64,000 nucleotides of DNA from VFMC01 sp044238435 (lineage in GTDB: Bacteria; Actinomycetota; Acidimicrobiia; Acidimicrobiales; Ilumatobacteraceae): the NCBI GenBank assembly GCA_044238435.1, contig JBIIDH010000004.1, forward strand, positions 1 to 64,000, read 5' to 3'. The position numbers and the translations under genes are program-made. The number at the start of each line of letters is the position of its first letter. Within the stretch, counting starts at the first letter, position 1. This document shows positions 17,174 to 25,310 of this stretch, piece by piece. The notes under the pieces were generated by a model. It saw only the letters and a program-made list of their open reading frames with translations. It searched no databases and had not been told where the DNA came from.

Positions 17174-18606
17174 ACCTCGCCTCGGTCACCGAGCAGCACG
17201 ACGCGCTCGCAGGTCTGGTGGCCGACTACGCCGCCCAGCATCGCTGCCCGAGCATCTCGTGGGGCATCGTTGCGGAGGGCCAGGTGGTGGTGGCCGGCGC
17301 GGCGGGCACGCTGGATGTCGACGCGCCCGGCCAGCGCACACCGACCGCCGATTCGGTGTACCGCATCGCGTCGATGACGAAGAGCTTCACGTGCGCGGCC
17401 CTGTTGGCGCTGCGCGACGACGGGGTGCTGTCGCTGACCGACCCCATCGCCCGGTATGCCCCCGAACTCGCCACCGTGGTGGGCCCCACGGCCGACGCCG
17501 CGCCCATCACCGTCGGCGACCTGATGTCGATGGCGTCGGGCCTCGCCACCGACGACGCCTGGGCCGACCGTCACCTCGAGATCAGCGACGACGAACTCGA
17601 TGCGCTCATCGCCCAGGGTGTGGTGTTCGCCCACGGACCGGGCACGGCGTACGAGTACTCGAACCTCGGGTTCGGGCTGCTGGGCCGCGTGGTGCTGCGA
17701 GCCACCGGCTGCACGGTGCAGCAGCACATCAGCGAGCGACTGCTCGAGCCCCTCCACATGACCCGCAGCACCTGGGTGCAACCGGCCCACGACGACTGGG
17801 CGCGCCCGCACCGGGTGCAGGACGGCACCGTCGTACCCGAGGGCACGCCGCTGCAGGGCGACGGGGGTATCGCCCCGATGGGTGGGCTGTGGACCACGGT
17901 CGCCGATCTCGCCCGCTGGGTGCACTTCCTCGACGATGCGTTCCCGCCGCGCGACGACGCCGACGACGGCCCGGTGCGCCGCGCCTCGCGCCGCGAGATG
18001 CAGCGCATCCACACGTACGTGGGATCGACGATGCTGGCCGGCCAACGGCTGACCGCAGGCTACGGCTACGGGCTGCGCATCGCCGACAGCCCCACCCTCG
18101 GCCGCATCGTCACCCACGCCGGCGGCCTGCCCGGGTACGGCTCGAACATGCGCTGGCTGAGTGGGCGACGCCTCGGCGCGGTCGCCCTGTCGAACGGCAC
18201 CTACGCGCCGATGAGCGAACTCACGATGCGGATGCTGATGCTGCTCGACGGCGCCGGCGCCGTGCCGCCGACACCGCAGCCGTTCTCGTTCGAGGTGTTG
18301 GGTGCAGCAGCGGCACTGGTGGGGCTGTTGGCGAACTGGCGCGACGAGGTGGCCGACGAGGTGTTCGCCGACAACGTGGCGCCCGACGAGTCGTTCGCCC
18401 GACGCGCCGATGCGGCGCACCGCCTGGTCGATGCCTGCGGAGGGTCGCTCGAGGTGCTCGCGATCACGCCGTCGAGCGGCGCTGGCGCCACCGTCGACCT
18501 CGCCCATCCATCGGGTTCGCCCGTCCGCGTGCGCCTCGAGCTGGCGCCCACACGCCCGCTCCGGGTGCAGTGGTACGAGGTCACCGTGCCCGCCGATCAG
18601 GCCTGA
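17170..18606 (+). CDS. Serine hydrolase of the beta-lactamase (class C) family
   Basis: The 478-residue protein has the penicillin-binding/class C fold: SMTK (Ser68, Lys71), YSN (Tyr163) and HAG in VTHAGGLPGYGS. A C-terminal part of about 110 residues without recognised motifs follows. Such enzymes are usually esterases or D-amino-peptidases, not antibiotic-resistance lactamases. No signal peptide is visible, so it is probably cytoplasmic. The GTG at 17170 overlaps the thrH stop (GTGA), showing translational coupling. Confidence 0.87.
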   Translation: MNLASVTEQHDALAGLVADYAAQHRCPSISWGIVAEGQVVVAGAAGTLDVDAPGQRTPTADSVYRIASMTKSFTCAALLALRDDGVLSLTDPIARYAPELATVVGPTADAAPITVGDLMSMASGLATDDAWADRHLEISDDELDALIAQGVVFAHGPGTAYEYSNLGFGLLGRVVLRATGCTVQQHISERLLEPLHMTRSTWVQPAHDDWARPHRVQDGTVVPEGTPLQGDGGIAPMGGLWTTVADLARWVHFLDDAFPPRDDADDGPVRRASRREMQRIHTYVGSTMLAGQRLTAGYGYGLRIADSPTLGRIVTHAGGLPGYGSNMRWLSGRRLGAVALSNGTYAPMSELTMRMLMLLDGAGAVPPTPQPFSFEVLGAAAALVGLLANWRDEVADEVFADNVAPDESFARRADAAHRLVDACGGSLEVLAITPSSGAGATVDLAHPSGSPVRVRLELAPTRPLRVQWYEVTVPADQA

Positions 18607-18670
18607 CCGGCTGGCTGCGAGGGCCTGTTCGACCCTGTTGCCCGGGCGGCGGCCGATTCACGCTCGGCGC

Positions 18671-19483
18671 ATGCGTCGAACCCAGCATTCCCTTCACCAT
18701 CCCGTCCTGCTCACCCTCCGCGGCACTGCGGTGCTCGCCCTGCTCGTCGGTGCTGCGGGGTGCAGCACCCTGCGTCGTGCCGGCGATGCAACCGTCGCGA
18801 CCGCTGATGCCGCCGCGACAGAGGTGACCACCACCACCTCGACCCCACCGGCGACGAGCGACCCGACGCCGCGCACCATCACCGTCACCGCGTTGGGCAG
18901 CGCTGAAGGCAGCCCCGACTCGCTCGTGCTGTCCCTCGGCGTGGAGGTGTTCGGGGCCAGCACCGGTGAGGCGCTGGCGAACCTGGCCGCCAAGGCCGGC
19001 ACGCTCACCGAGTTCCTGCGCCAGTACGGCATCGCCGACACCGATGTGCAGACCACCGGGCTGTGGGCGTACCCCACCTACGGCAACTACAGCGGCGTCG
19101 GGACCCCGTCGATCAGCGGGTACCAGGCCAGCGAGACGTTCAGTGTGCGGGTCGACGACCTGGCCACCGCCGGACCGTTGCTCGACGGCGCGACGTTCGC
19201 CATCACCGATGCCCTTCGACTGCAGGGCATGGCCTGGCAGCTGGGTGACGACTCCGCCCTCGATCACGCGGCCCGCACCGATGCGATCGACCGGGCCGAA
19301 CGCAAGGCGAACGATCTGGCCGACACGGCCGGTCTCAGGTTGGGCGCGGTCGTCGCGGTCGACGAGACACCCCCGAGCGATCAGTTGCTGTACGCCAGCC
19401 TCTCCGCCGAAGGCATCCCCTTCAATCCGGGCAGCCTCGCCCGCTACGTGCAGGTGACCGTCACCTACTCGGTCGCCGACTGA
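18671..19483 (+). CDS. SIMPL-domain (DUF541) lipoprotein
   Basis: The 270-residue protein has a signal peptide ending in the lipobox GAAGC (Cys31), a Thr/Pro linker (about 45-65) and a SIMPL/DUF541 domain (about 67-268). The domain carries the usual TVTALGSAEGSPD opening, the GYQASETFSVRV strand, and ALDHAARTDAIDRAERKAN in the helical part. SIMPL proteins are cell-surface or periplasmic proteins of poorly known function, some linked to oxidative stress. No clear promoter or ribosome-binding site was seen ahead of the ATG. Confidence 0.85.
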   Translation: MRRTQHSLHHPVLLTLRGTAVLALLVGAAGCSTLRRAGDATVATADAAATEVTTTTSTPPATSDPTPRTITVTALGSAEGSPDSLVLSLGVEVFGASTGEALANLAAKAGTLTEFLRQYGIADTDVQTTGLWAYPTYGNYSGVGTPSISGYQASETFSVRVDDLATAGPLLDGATFAITDALRLQGMAWQLGDDSALDHAARTDAIDRAERKANDLADTAGLRLGAVVAVDETPPSDQLLYASLSAEGIPFNPGSLARYVQVTVTYSVAD

Positions 19484-19521
19484 TCCTCGACCGGCACCCC
19501 GACCACGACGCGGTGGCGCGT

Positions 19522-19556
19522 GGGCCTTTGGTCCCAGGGTGCCGGGACCTGAGCCC
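19522..19556 (+). terminator. Candidate hairpin terminator after the SIMPL gene
   Basis: GGTCCC (19530-19535) pairs with GGGACC (19544-19549) across an 8-nt loop. An outer GGGC (19522-19525) can pair with GCCC (19553-19556). It lies 38 nt after the stop codon. There is no U-tract, which is common for terminators in GC-rich actinobacteria. Confidence 0.35.
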
Positions 19557-19592
19557 CTGCCTCGGCCGATGCATGGTCGGTACGTTCGTCGT

Positions 19593-20183
19593 GTGCTCGT
19601 AACTCCCCGTACCGCTCCCCTCCGCACCGGCCGTGCCCGCGCCGGTCTCGCCCTGGCCGCCACCGCCGCGCTGGCGCTCGCCGCCACGGCCTGCGCCGAC
19701 GACCTGTCCGATGCTCCGGCCACCACCACCATCGCCCCGGCCACCACCGCACCGACCACCACCGAAGCGCCTGCCGAGTTGTACGACATCGTCGGCACGG
19801 CGCTGTCGGCCACGGTGTTCACCGAACTCGCCGGCCTCGTCGTCGATGCCGGCCTGGTCGACACGCTGCGCGGCGAGGGTCCGTTCACCGTGTTCGCCCC
19901 CACCGACGACGCCTTCGCCAAGATCCCCACGGCCACGCTGCACCAGGTGCAGGACGACCCCGAACTCCTCGCCACGGTGCTCACCTACCACGTGGTGCCC
20001 GGCAAGCTCACCCTCGCCGACCTGCAGCCCGGCACGCTCACCACCGTCGCCGGAATCGACCTCGAGGTCACCCGCAAGGGCGACGCGGTGCTCATCAACG
20101 GCTTCGAGATCGCTGCAGGCGATGTGATGGCCACCAACGGCGTCGTCCACGTGATGAGCGACGTGCTGTTGCCGCCCTCTTGA
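19593..20183 (+). CDS. Fasciclin (FAS1) domain lipoprotein
   Basis: The 196-residue protein starts with a signal peptide and the lipobox ATAC (Cys34), then a Thr/Ala/Pro linker (about 40-60) and one FAS1 domain. The H1 box GPFTVFAPTDDAFAKIP and the H2-type YHVVPGKLTLADL are clear. FAS1 domains mediate adhesion at the cell surface; the actinobacterial model is MPT70/MPT83. The GTG at 19593 is preferred to the ATG at 19569 because a TACGTT box (19581-19586) lies 6 nt upstream. It is one of four lipobox proteins in this window. Confidence 0.88.
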   Translation: MLVTPRTAPLRTGRARAGLALAATAALALAATACADDLSDAPATTTIAPATTAPTTTEAPAELYDIVGTALSATVFTELAGLVVDAGLVDTLRGEGPFTVFAPTDDAFAKIPTATLHQVQDDPELLATVLTYHVVPGKLTLADLQPGTLTTVAGIDLEVTRKGDAVLINGFEIAAGDVMATNGVVHVMSDVLLPPS

Positions 20184-20222
20184 TCGGGAACGGCCTGATC
20201 CAGAACCCCCAAACCCCCCAGT

Positions 20223-20262
20223 TGCATCAGGTGGCCGGCAGTAATGTCGGCCACCTGATGCA
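20223..20262 (+). promoter_or_regulatory. 40-nt palindrome enclosing a -10 box and the ilvA start codon
   Basis: A 15-bp perfect inverted repeat (20223-20237 with 20248-20262) surrounds a 10-nt centre that reads as a -10 box (TAATGT, 20242-20247). As RNA, three more pairs (one G-U) close it to an 18-bp stem with a GUAA tetraloop of the GNRA type. The right arm contains the ATG of threonine dehydratase (20258). It may be a repressor site over the promoter or a structure hiding the start codon. Confidence 0.6.
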
Positions 20263-21478
20263 TATCGGGCCCCCCATCACCTTTCCTGATGTGCTCGCCG
20301 CCGCCGACCGCATCCGCGGGGCGGTCGCCGCCACGCCCACGGCGCTGTCGCACACGCTGTCCGCCATCACCGGCGCCGAGGTGGTGGTGAAGTTCGAGAA
20401 CCTTCAGTTCACCGGCGCGTTCAAAGAACGCGGTGCGCTGAACCGATTGCTCACCCTGTCGCCCGAGGAACGGGCGCGAGGCGTGGTGGCGATGTCGGCA
20501 GGCAACCACGCCCAGGGGCTCGCTCATCACGCCACCCGCCTCGGCATCTCCTCCACGCTGGTGATGCCCGAGGGCACGCCGCTGGTGAAGATGGCCAACA
20601 CCCGCACGCTCGGTGCCGAGGTGGTCACCGCCGGGGCAACGCTCGTCGAGGCCGCCGAGCACGCCCGGCGCCTGGCCGACGAACGCAACCTCGTGTTCGT
20701 GCCGCCCTACGACTGCCCGGTGGTGATGGCCGGTCAGGGCACCGCGGTGCTCGAACTGCTGCACGAGGCACCCGACCTCGATGCGGTGGTGGTGCCCGTC
20801 GGGGGCGGCGGTCTGCTGGCCGGCTCGATCGCTGCGGCCCGAGGGGTCGACCCCCGCGTCGACGTCGTGGGCGTGCAGGTGGCGGCCTACGCGGCGTTCG
20901 CCTCGCGGATGCACGGCGGCGACGGCAGCGTGCTGGGTGGCGACACCATCGCCGAAGGCATCGCCGTTGCCCGGCCCAGTGCGTCGGCGGTGCGGTTCGC
21001 CCAGCAGCAGGGGGTCGACATCGTGGTGGTCGATGACGACCACGTCGAGGCGGCCATCGCGCTGTACCTCGAGGTGGAGAAGGTGGTGGCCGAGGGGGCC
21101 GGCGCGGCACCGCTGGCCGCCCTGCTGGCCCACCCCGACCGGTTCCGGGGCCGCCGGGTGGGTCTGCTGCTGTCGGGCGGCAACATCGACCTGCGGGTGC
21201 TGGCCTCGGCCATGCTGCGCGCCCTCGCCCGCAGCGGGCGGCTCACCACGCTGTCGGTGTCGCTGCCCGATCGGCCCGGCGCGCTGCACTCGCTCACCGG
21301 GGTGCTGGCGGCCCAGGGCGCCAACATCGTCGAGCTGTCGCACGACCGCATGGGCCCGGCCACCCGGCTGCGGTCGGCCGTCGTCGACGTGCAGGTCGAG
21401 ACCGCCGACCGGGCCCACAGCGACGCCGTGGTCGCCGCCCTGCAGGCCGCCGGCTTCGCGGTCACCCGTCCCGACTGA
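20258..21478 (+). CDS. ilvA: Threonine ammonia-lyase (dehydratase) with ACT domain
   Basis: The 406-residue PLP enzyme converts threonine to 2-oxobutanoate and ammonia, the first step toward isoleucine or threonine breakdown. The PLP lysine is Lys56 in FTGAFKERGA. SAGNHAQG (80-87) grips the phosphate, with VPVGGGGLLAG further on. The last 80 residues form one ACT domain (LSVSLPDRPGALHSL), a likely site of allosteric control, as in the short catabolic/biosynthetic TdcB-like group. The ATG lies inside a long palindrome and has no ribosome-binding site. The gene converges on hrpA with a 12-bp gap. Confidence 0.92.
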   Translation: MHIGPPITFPDVLAAADRIRGAVAATPTALSHTLSAITGAEVVVKFENLQFTGAFKERGALNRLLTLSPEERARGVVAMSAGNHAQGLAHHATRLGISSTLVMPEGTPLVKMANTRTLGAEVVTAGATLVEAAEHARRLADERNLVFVPPYDCPVVMAGQGTAVLELLHEAPDLDAVVVPVGGGGLLAGSIAAARGVDPRVDVVGVQVAAYAAFASRMHGGDGSVLGGDTIAEGIAVARPSASAVRFAQQQGVDIVVVDDDHVEAAIALYLEVEKVVAEGAGAAPLAALLAHPDRFRGRRVGLLLSGGNIDLRVLASAMLRALARSGRLTTLSVSLPDRPGALHSLTGVLAAQGANIVELSHDRMGPATRLRSAVVDVQVETADRAHSDAVVAALQAAGFAVTRPD

Positions 21479-21490
21479 CCGGGTGCTTCG

Positions 21491-24400
21491 TCAGGCGCCG
21501 AGGCGGGCGAGGTCGCGCGAGATGCGCTGCGGACTCACCGACACCGCCGTGCCCAGCGCCTGGGCGAACTCGCTCACCCGCAACTCCTCGAGCAACCAGC
21601 CCAGCTCGACGGCCTCGGCGGGCAGGACCCGCTTCGACCGCTCGTAGGCGTCGAGCAAGGCCTCGTACCGCGCTTCGAGCGTGGCGACGGTGCGCAGGCG
21701 CTGCGCGTCGCGCATCGGGCCGTCGGTCACCTTGTCGAGCCGGCGCTCGATGCCCCGCACGTAGCGCAGCACGTCGGGCAGGCGACGCACGCCGGCGGTG
21801 GCCACGAAGCGACGGCGCACGAGACGGCGCAGGTGGCGCCAGGCATCGTCGACCGTGGTGGCCACCAGTGGGCTGACCATGCGATCGAGCATCGCCTCCA
21901 CCCCGTTCGCTGCCGCGACCACCTCGGCGGCGGCACGCAACGCATCGCCCGCCGTGGGTGCCAGCCGGGCCCGGCCGTCGGCGACCAACTCGGCGAACGA
22001 TGCGGCGTCGAAGGGCAGATCGCCGTGGTGCTCGACGAAGTCGCTCACCAACAGGTCGGCGGCAGCGGTGATGCACTGATCGGCCACCTCGTCGAGGTCG
22101 ACCCGCTCGCTGCGAGCGACCGCCAGTCGTTGCGCGTTCGTGAGGCCCTGCGCCACCTGCTTGCGGGTGACGTTCACGGCGAGCAGCAGCAGGCGGCGCA
22201 CACCGGCGCGCATCACCCGAGCCTGGGTGGCGGGCGTGGTGAAGATGCGCAGGCTCACACTGTCGCCGTCGTCGAGCAGCGCCGGGTAGCCGAACACGCT
22301 GTGCCCGTCGCCCACGGTCTCGACCTGACGCGGCAGCGTGTCAACGTCCCAGGCGACGATGCCGGCACGTTCGGCCAACGGTGCCGCAGCAGCGATGGCA
22401 GCGCGCATGCGGCCCTCCAGCGCGCGACGCAACGCGTGGATGTCCTTGCCGGTGCCCAGGCTGCGGCCCGAGGCATCGTCGACCGAGAACGTGATGCGCA
22501 GATGGTCGGGGATGCGGACACCGTCGAACATCGACGAGGTGACCCGCTCGCCGAGCATCTCGGTGAGCACCCGGGCCAACGACACGACGAGTCGACCGTC
22601 GGCAGGGTCGATACGACCGCACGCCGCAGCGACCGTTTCGGCCGCCGGCACCATCGCCCGACGCACCTCCTTCGGCAGCGTGCGGCACAGGGCCGTGACC
22701 AGTTCCTCGCGGAAGCCCGGCACCGTCCAGTCGAAGCCCTCGTCACCCACGCGGTTCAGCACGGTCAGCGGCACGTGCACGGTGGCACCGTCGTCGGGTG
22801 CACCGGGCTCGTAGCGATAGGTGAGGCGCAGGTCGATGCCGTCGTAGTGCCACGTGTCGGGGAAGTCGTCGGTCACCCCCGGCGCGGCCACGTCGCCCAG
22901 CAGCGCCTCAGCCGTGATGCGCAGCGCATCGGGTCGGGTGCGCTGCTGCTGTTTCCACCACCGGTCGAAGTGACGGGTCGACACCACGTCGGCGCCCACC
23001 CGGTGGTCGTAGAACGCGAACACCAACTCGTCGTCGATGAGATCGAAACGCCGCACCCGGTCGCCCATCGTGCGCAGGTCGTGCAGTGTGTCGCGGTTCT
23101 CGCCGACGAACGAGTGGCGGGTCTCCCAGTCGCCCTCCACCAGGGCGTGGCGGATGAACATCTCGCGGGCCAGATCGCGGTCGAGCCGGTCGAGGCCGAT
23201 GGTGCGGCCCGTCACGATGGGCAGGCCGAACAGCGTGGCCCGCTCGACCACCACTGCCCGGCCACTGCGCGCATCCCAGGTGGGGTCGCCGTACGAGTAC
23301 TTCACCAGCGGCCCGGCCAGGTGCTCGGCCCACTCGGGCTGCACCGCCGCGGTCATGCGACCCCACAGCCGGTTGGTCTCGACAAGTTCGGCAGCCATCA
23401 GCCACTTCGGCGGCTTCTTCGCCAGCGCCGAGCCCGGGGCCACCACGAACTTCGAGCCGTACGCACCACGGAACTCGCGGCCGTCGCCGTCGCGCACCCC
23501 GAGATGGCTGAGCAGACCCGACAGCAGGGCCTGGTGGATGCGGTCGGGGTGCGCCGCCTCGGTGCCGCTGCGCACTCCCAACTGGCCCGCCACCTGGCGC
23601 AGTTGGCTGTACAGGTCTTGCCACTCGCGCACGCGGAGGTAGTTGAGGAACTCGGCGCGGCACAACTTGCGGAACTGGTTGCTGCTCAGTTGCTGCTGCT
23701 GTTCGCGCAGGTGGTCCCACAGTTTCACCAGCGCCAGGAAGTCGCTGCCCGGTACGGCGAAGCGGCGATGCGCCTCGTCGGCCGCCTGACGGTGTTCGGT
23801 GGGGAACTCTCGCGGATCCTGGATCGACAGCGCGGCGGCGATGACCAGCACTTCGCGCACCCCGCCGTGGCGGTCGGCCTCGAGCACCATGCGGCCGAGG
23901 CGCGGGTCGACGGGCAGTCGGGCGAGACGCTTGCCGATCTGCGTGAGGCGGCGATGCGCGTCGTCGGCACCGTCGGCGGGTTGCAGGGCACCCAGTTCGT
24001 CGAGCAGCGCATAGCCGTCGCGCACCGAACGCCGATCGGGTGGCTCGACAAACGGGAACGCCCCCACGTCGCCCAGGCCCAGCGCGGTCATCTGCAGGAT
24101 GACCGAGGCCAGGTTGGTGCGCAGGATCTCGGGTTCGGTGAACTCGGGGCGGTCGGCGAAGTCGGCCTCGTCGTAGAGCCGGATGCAGATACCGGGCGCC
24201 ACACGGCCGCATCGGCCTGCACGCTGGTTCGCCGACGCCTGCGAGATGGGTTCGATGGGCAGGCGCTGCACCTTCAACCGGTGGCTGTAGCGCGAGATGC
24301 GGGCCACACCGGTGTCGACCACGTAGCGCACGCCGGGCACGGTGAGCGATGTCTCGGCGATGTTGGTGCTGAGCACCACCCGGCGCCCGGTGTGCGGCTG

Positions 24401-25270
24401 GAAGATACGGTGCTGCTCGACCGAGCTGAGCCGGGCGTACAGCGGCAGCACCGTGGTGTTGCGCAGGTCGAGCCGCCGCAGTGCGTCGGCGGCGTCGTGG
24501 ATCTCGCGCTCGCCCGACAAGAACACCAGGATGTCGCCCGGGCCCTCGGCGCACAGTTCCTCCACGGCATCGCAGACGCCCTGCACCTGGTCGACCACGC
24601 CGTCGTCGCCACCACCGAACCCCTCGGCCTCGAGCGGTCGATACCGCACCTCCACCGGGTAGCTGCGGCCGCTCACCTCCACCACCGGGGCACCGTCGAA
24701 GTGCTCACTGAAGCGCGCCGTGTCGATGGTGGCCGAGGTGACGATCACCTTCAGGTCGGGCCGCTTCGGCAGCAACTGCTTCAGGTAGCCGAGCAGGAAG
24801 TCGACGTTCAGGCTGCGCTCGTGGGCCTCGTCGATGATGATGGTGTCGTAGCGGCGCAGCATGCGGTCGCGCTGGATCTCGGCCAGCAGGATGCCGTCGG
24901 TCATCACCTTCACCAGGGTGCCGGGGCCCACCTTGTCGGTGAAGCGCACCGTGTAGCCCACTGCCGCACCCACCGACGACCCCAGTTCCTCGGCCACCCG
25001 TTCGGCGATGGTGCGCGCCGCCACCCGGCGGGGCTGGGTGTGCCCGATCAGGCCGTCGACCCCGCGGCCCAGTTCGAGGCACAGCTTGGGCAGTTGGGTG
25101 CTCTTGCCCGAACCCGTCTCGCCGGCGACCACCACCACCTGGTGGTCGCGGATGGTGGCCAGCAGCTCGTCGCGCATGGCCGCGATGGGCAACGACTCGG
25201 GCGTGTCGAACGCGCCGGCAGACCGCATCGAGGCGGCCAGCACTGCGCGGGGTGACTCCGGGTCGTTCAT
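21491..25270 (-). CDS. hrpA: ATP-dependent RNA helicase HrpA (DEAH box)
   Basis: The 1259-residue helicase has the Walker A motif GETGSGKST (50-58), DEAH (147-150), VTSAT, the motif V/VI region (NIAETSLTVPG, QRAGRCGR), and the long C-terminal extension typical of HrpA (DUF3418), not of shorter DEAH proteins. HrpA acts on RNA; in E. coli it rescues stalled ribosomes and processes some mRNAs. Length agrees with actinobacterial HrpA (about 1250-1300). The ATG at 25270 is the only good start. It is the longest gene in the window. Confidence 0.95.
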   Translation of the reverse strand: MNDPESPRAVLAASMRSAGAFDTPESLPIAAMRDELLATIRDHQVVVVAGETGSGKSTQLPKLCLELGRGVDGLIGHTQPRRVAARTIAERVAEELGSSVGAAVGYTVRFTDKVGPGTLVKVMTDGILLAEIQRDRMLRRYDTIIIDEAHERSLNVDFLLGYLKQLLPKRPDLKVIVTSATIDTARFSEHFDGAPVVEVSGRSYPVEVRYRPLEAEGFGGGDDGVVDQVQGVCDAVEELCAEGPGDILVFLSGEREIHDAADALRRLDLRNTTVLPLYARLSSVEQHRIFQPHTGRRVVLSTNIAETSLTVPGVRYVVDTGVARISRYSHRLKVQRLPIEPISQASANQRAGRCGRVAPGICIRLYDEADFADRPEFTEPEILRTNLASVILQMTALGLGDVGAFPFVEPPDRRSVRDGYALLDELGALQPADGADDAHRRLTQIGKRLARLPVDPRLGRMVLEADRHGGVREVLVIAAALSIQDPREFPTEHRQAADEAHRRFAVPGSDFLALVKLWDHLREQQQQLSSNQFRKLCRAEFLNYLRVREWQDLYSQLRQVAGQLGVRSGTEAAHPDRIHQALLSGLLSHLGVRDGDGREFRGAYGSKFVVAPGSALAKKPPKWLMAAELVETNRLWGRMTAAVQPEWAEHLAGPLVKYSYGDPTWDARSGRAVVVERATLFGLPIVTGRTIGLDRLDRDLAREMFIRHALVEGDWETRHSFVGENRDTLHDLRTMGDRVRRFDLIDDELVFAFYDHRVGADVVSTRHFDRWWKQQQRTRPDALRITAEALLGDVAAPGVTDDFPDTWHYDGIDLRLTYRYEPGAPDDGATVHVPLTVLNRVGDEGFDWTVPGFREELVTALCRTLPKEVRRAMVPAAETVAAACGRIDPADGRLVVSLARVLTEMLGERVTSSMFDGVRIPDHLRITFSVDDASGRSLGTGKDIHALRRALEGRMRAAIAAAAPLAERAGIVAWDVDTLPRQVETVGDGHSVFGYPALLDDGDSVSLRIFTTPATQARVMRAGVRRLLLLAVNVTRKQVAQGLTNAQRLAVARSERVDLDEVADQCITAAADLLVSDFVEHHGDLPFDAASFAELVADGRARLAPTAGDALRAAAEVVAAANGVEAMLDRMVSPLVATTVDDAWRHLRRLVRRRFVATAGVRRLPDVLRYVRGIERRLDKVTDGPMRDAQRLRTVATLEARYEALLDAYERSKRVLPAEAVELGWLLEELRVSEFAQALGTAVSVSPQRISRDLARLGA

Positions 25271-25310
25271 GGGCGGCGCACAGTCTGCCGCCGCGGTGTG
25301 CCGGCGCGAC

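Noticed and set aside
17170..18606. Antibiotic-resistance beta-lactamase
   Set aside because: No signal peptide and no resistance context. The motifs are shared by many esterases of the same fold.
21833..25255. A 1140-codon open frame on the plus strand opposite hrpA
   Set aside because: In GC-rich DNA with strong third-position bias, the antisense frame stays open. Its translation is rich in H/Q/R/G with no motif, and hrpA on the other strand has complete helicase motifs.
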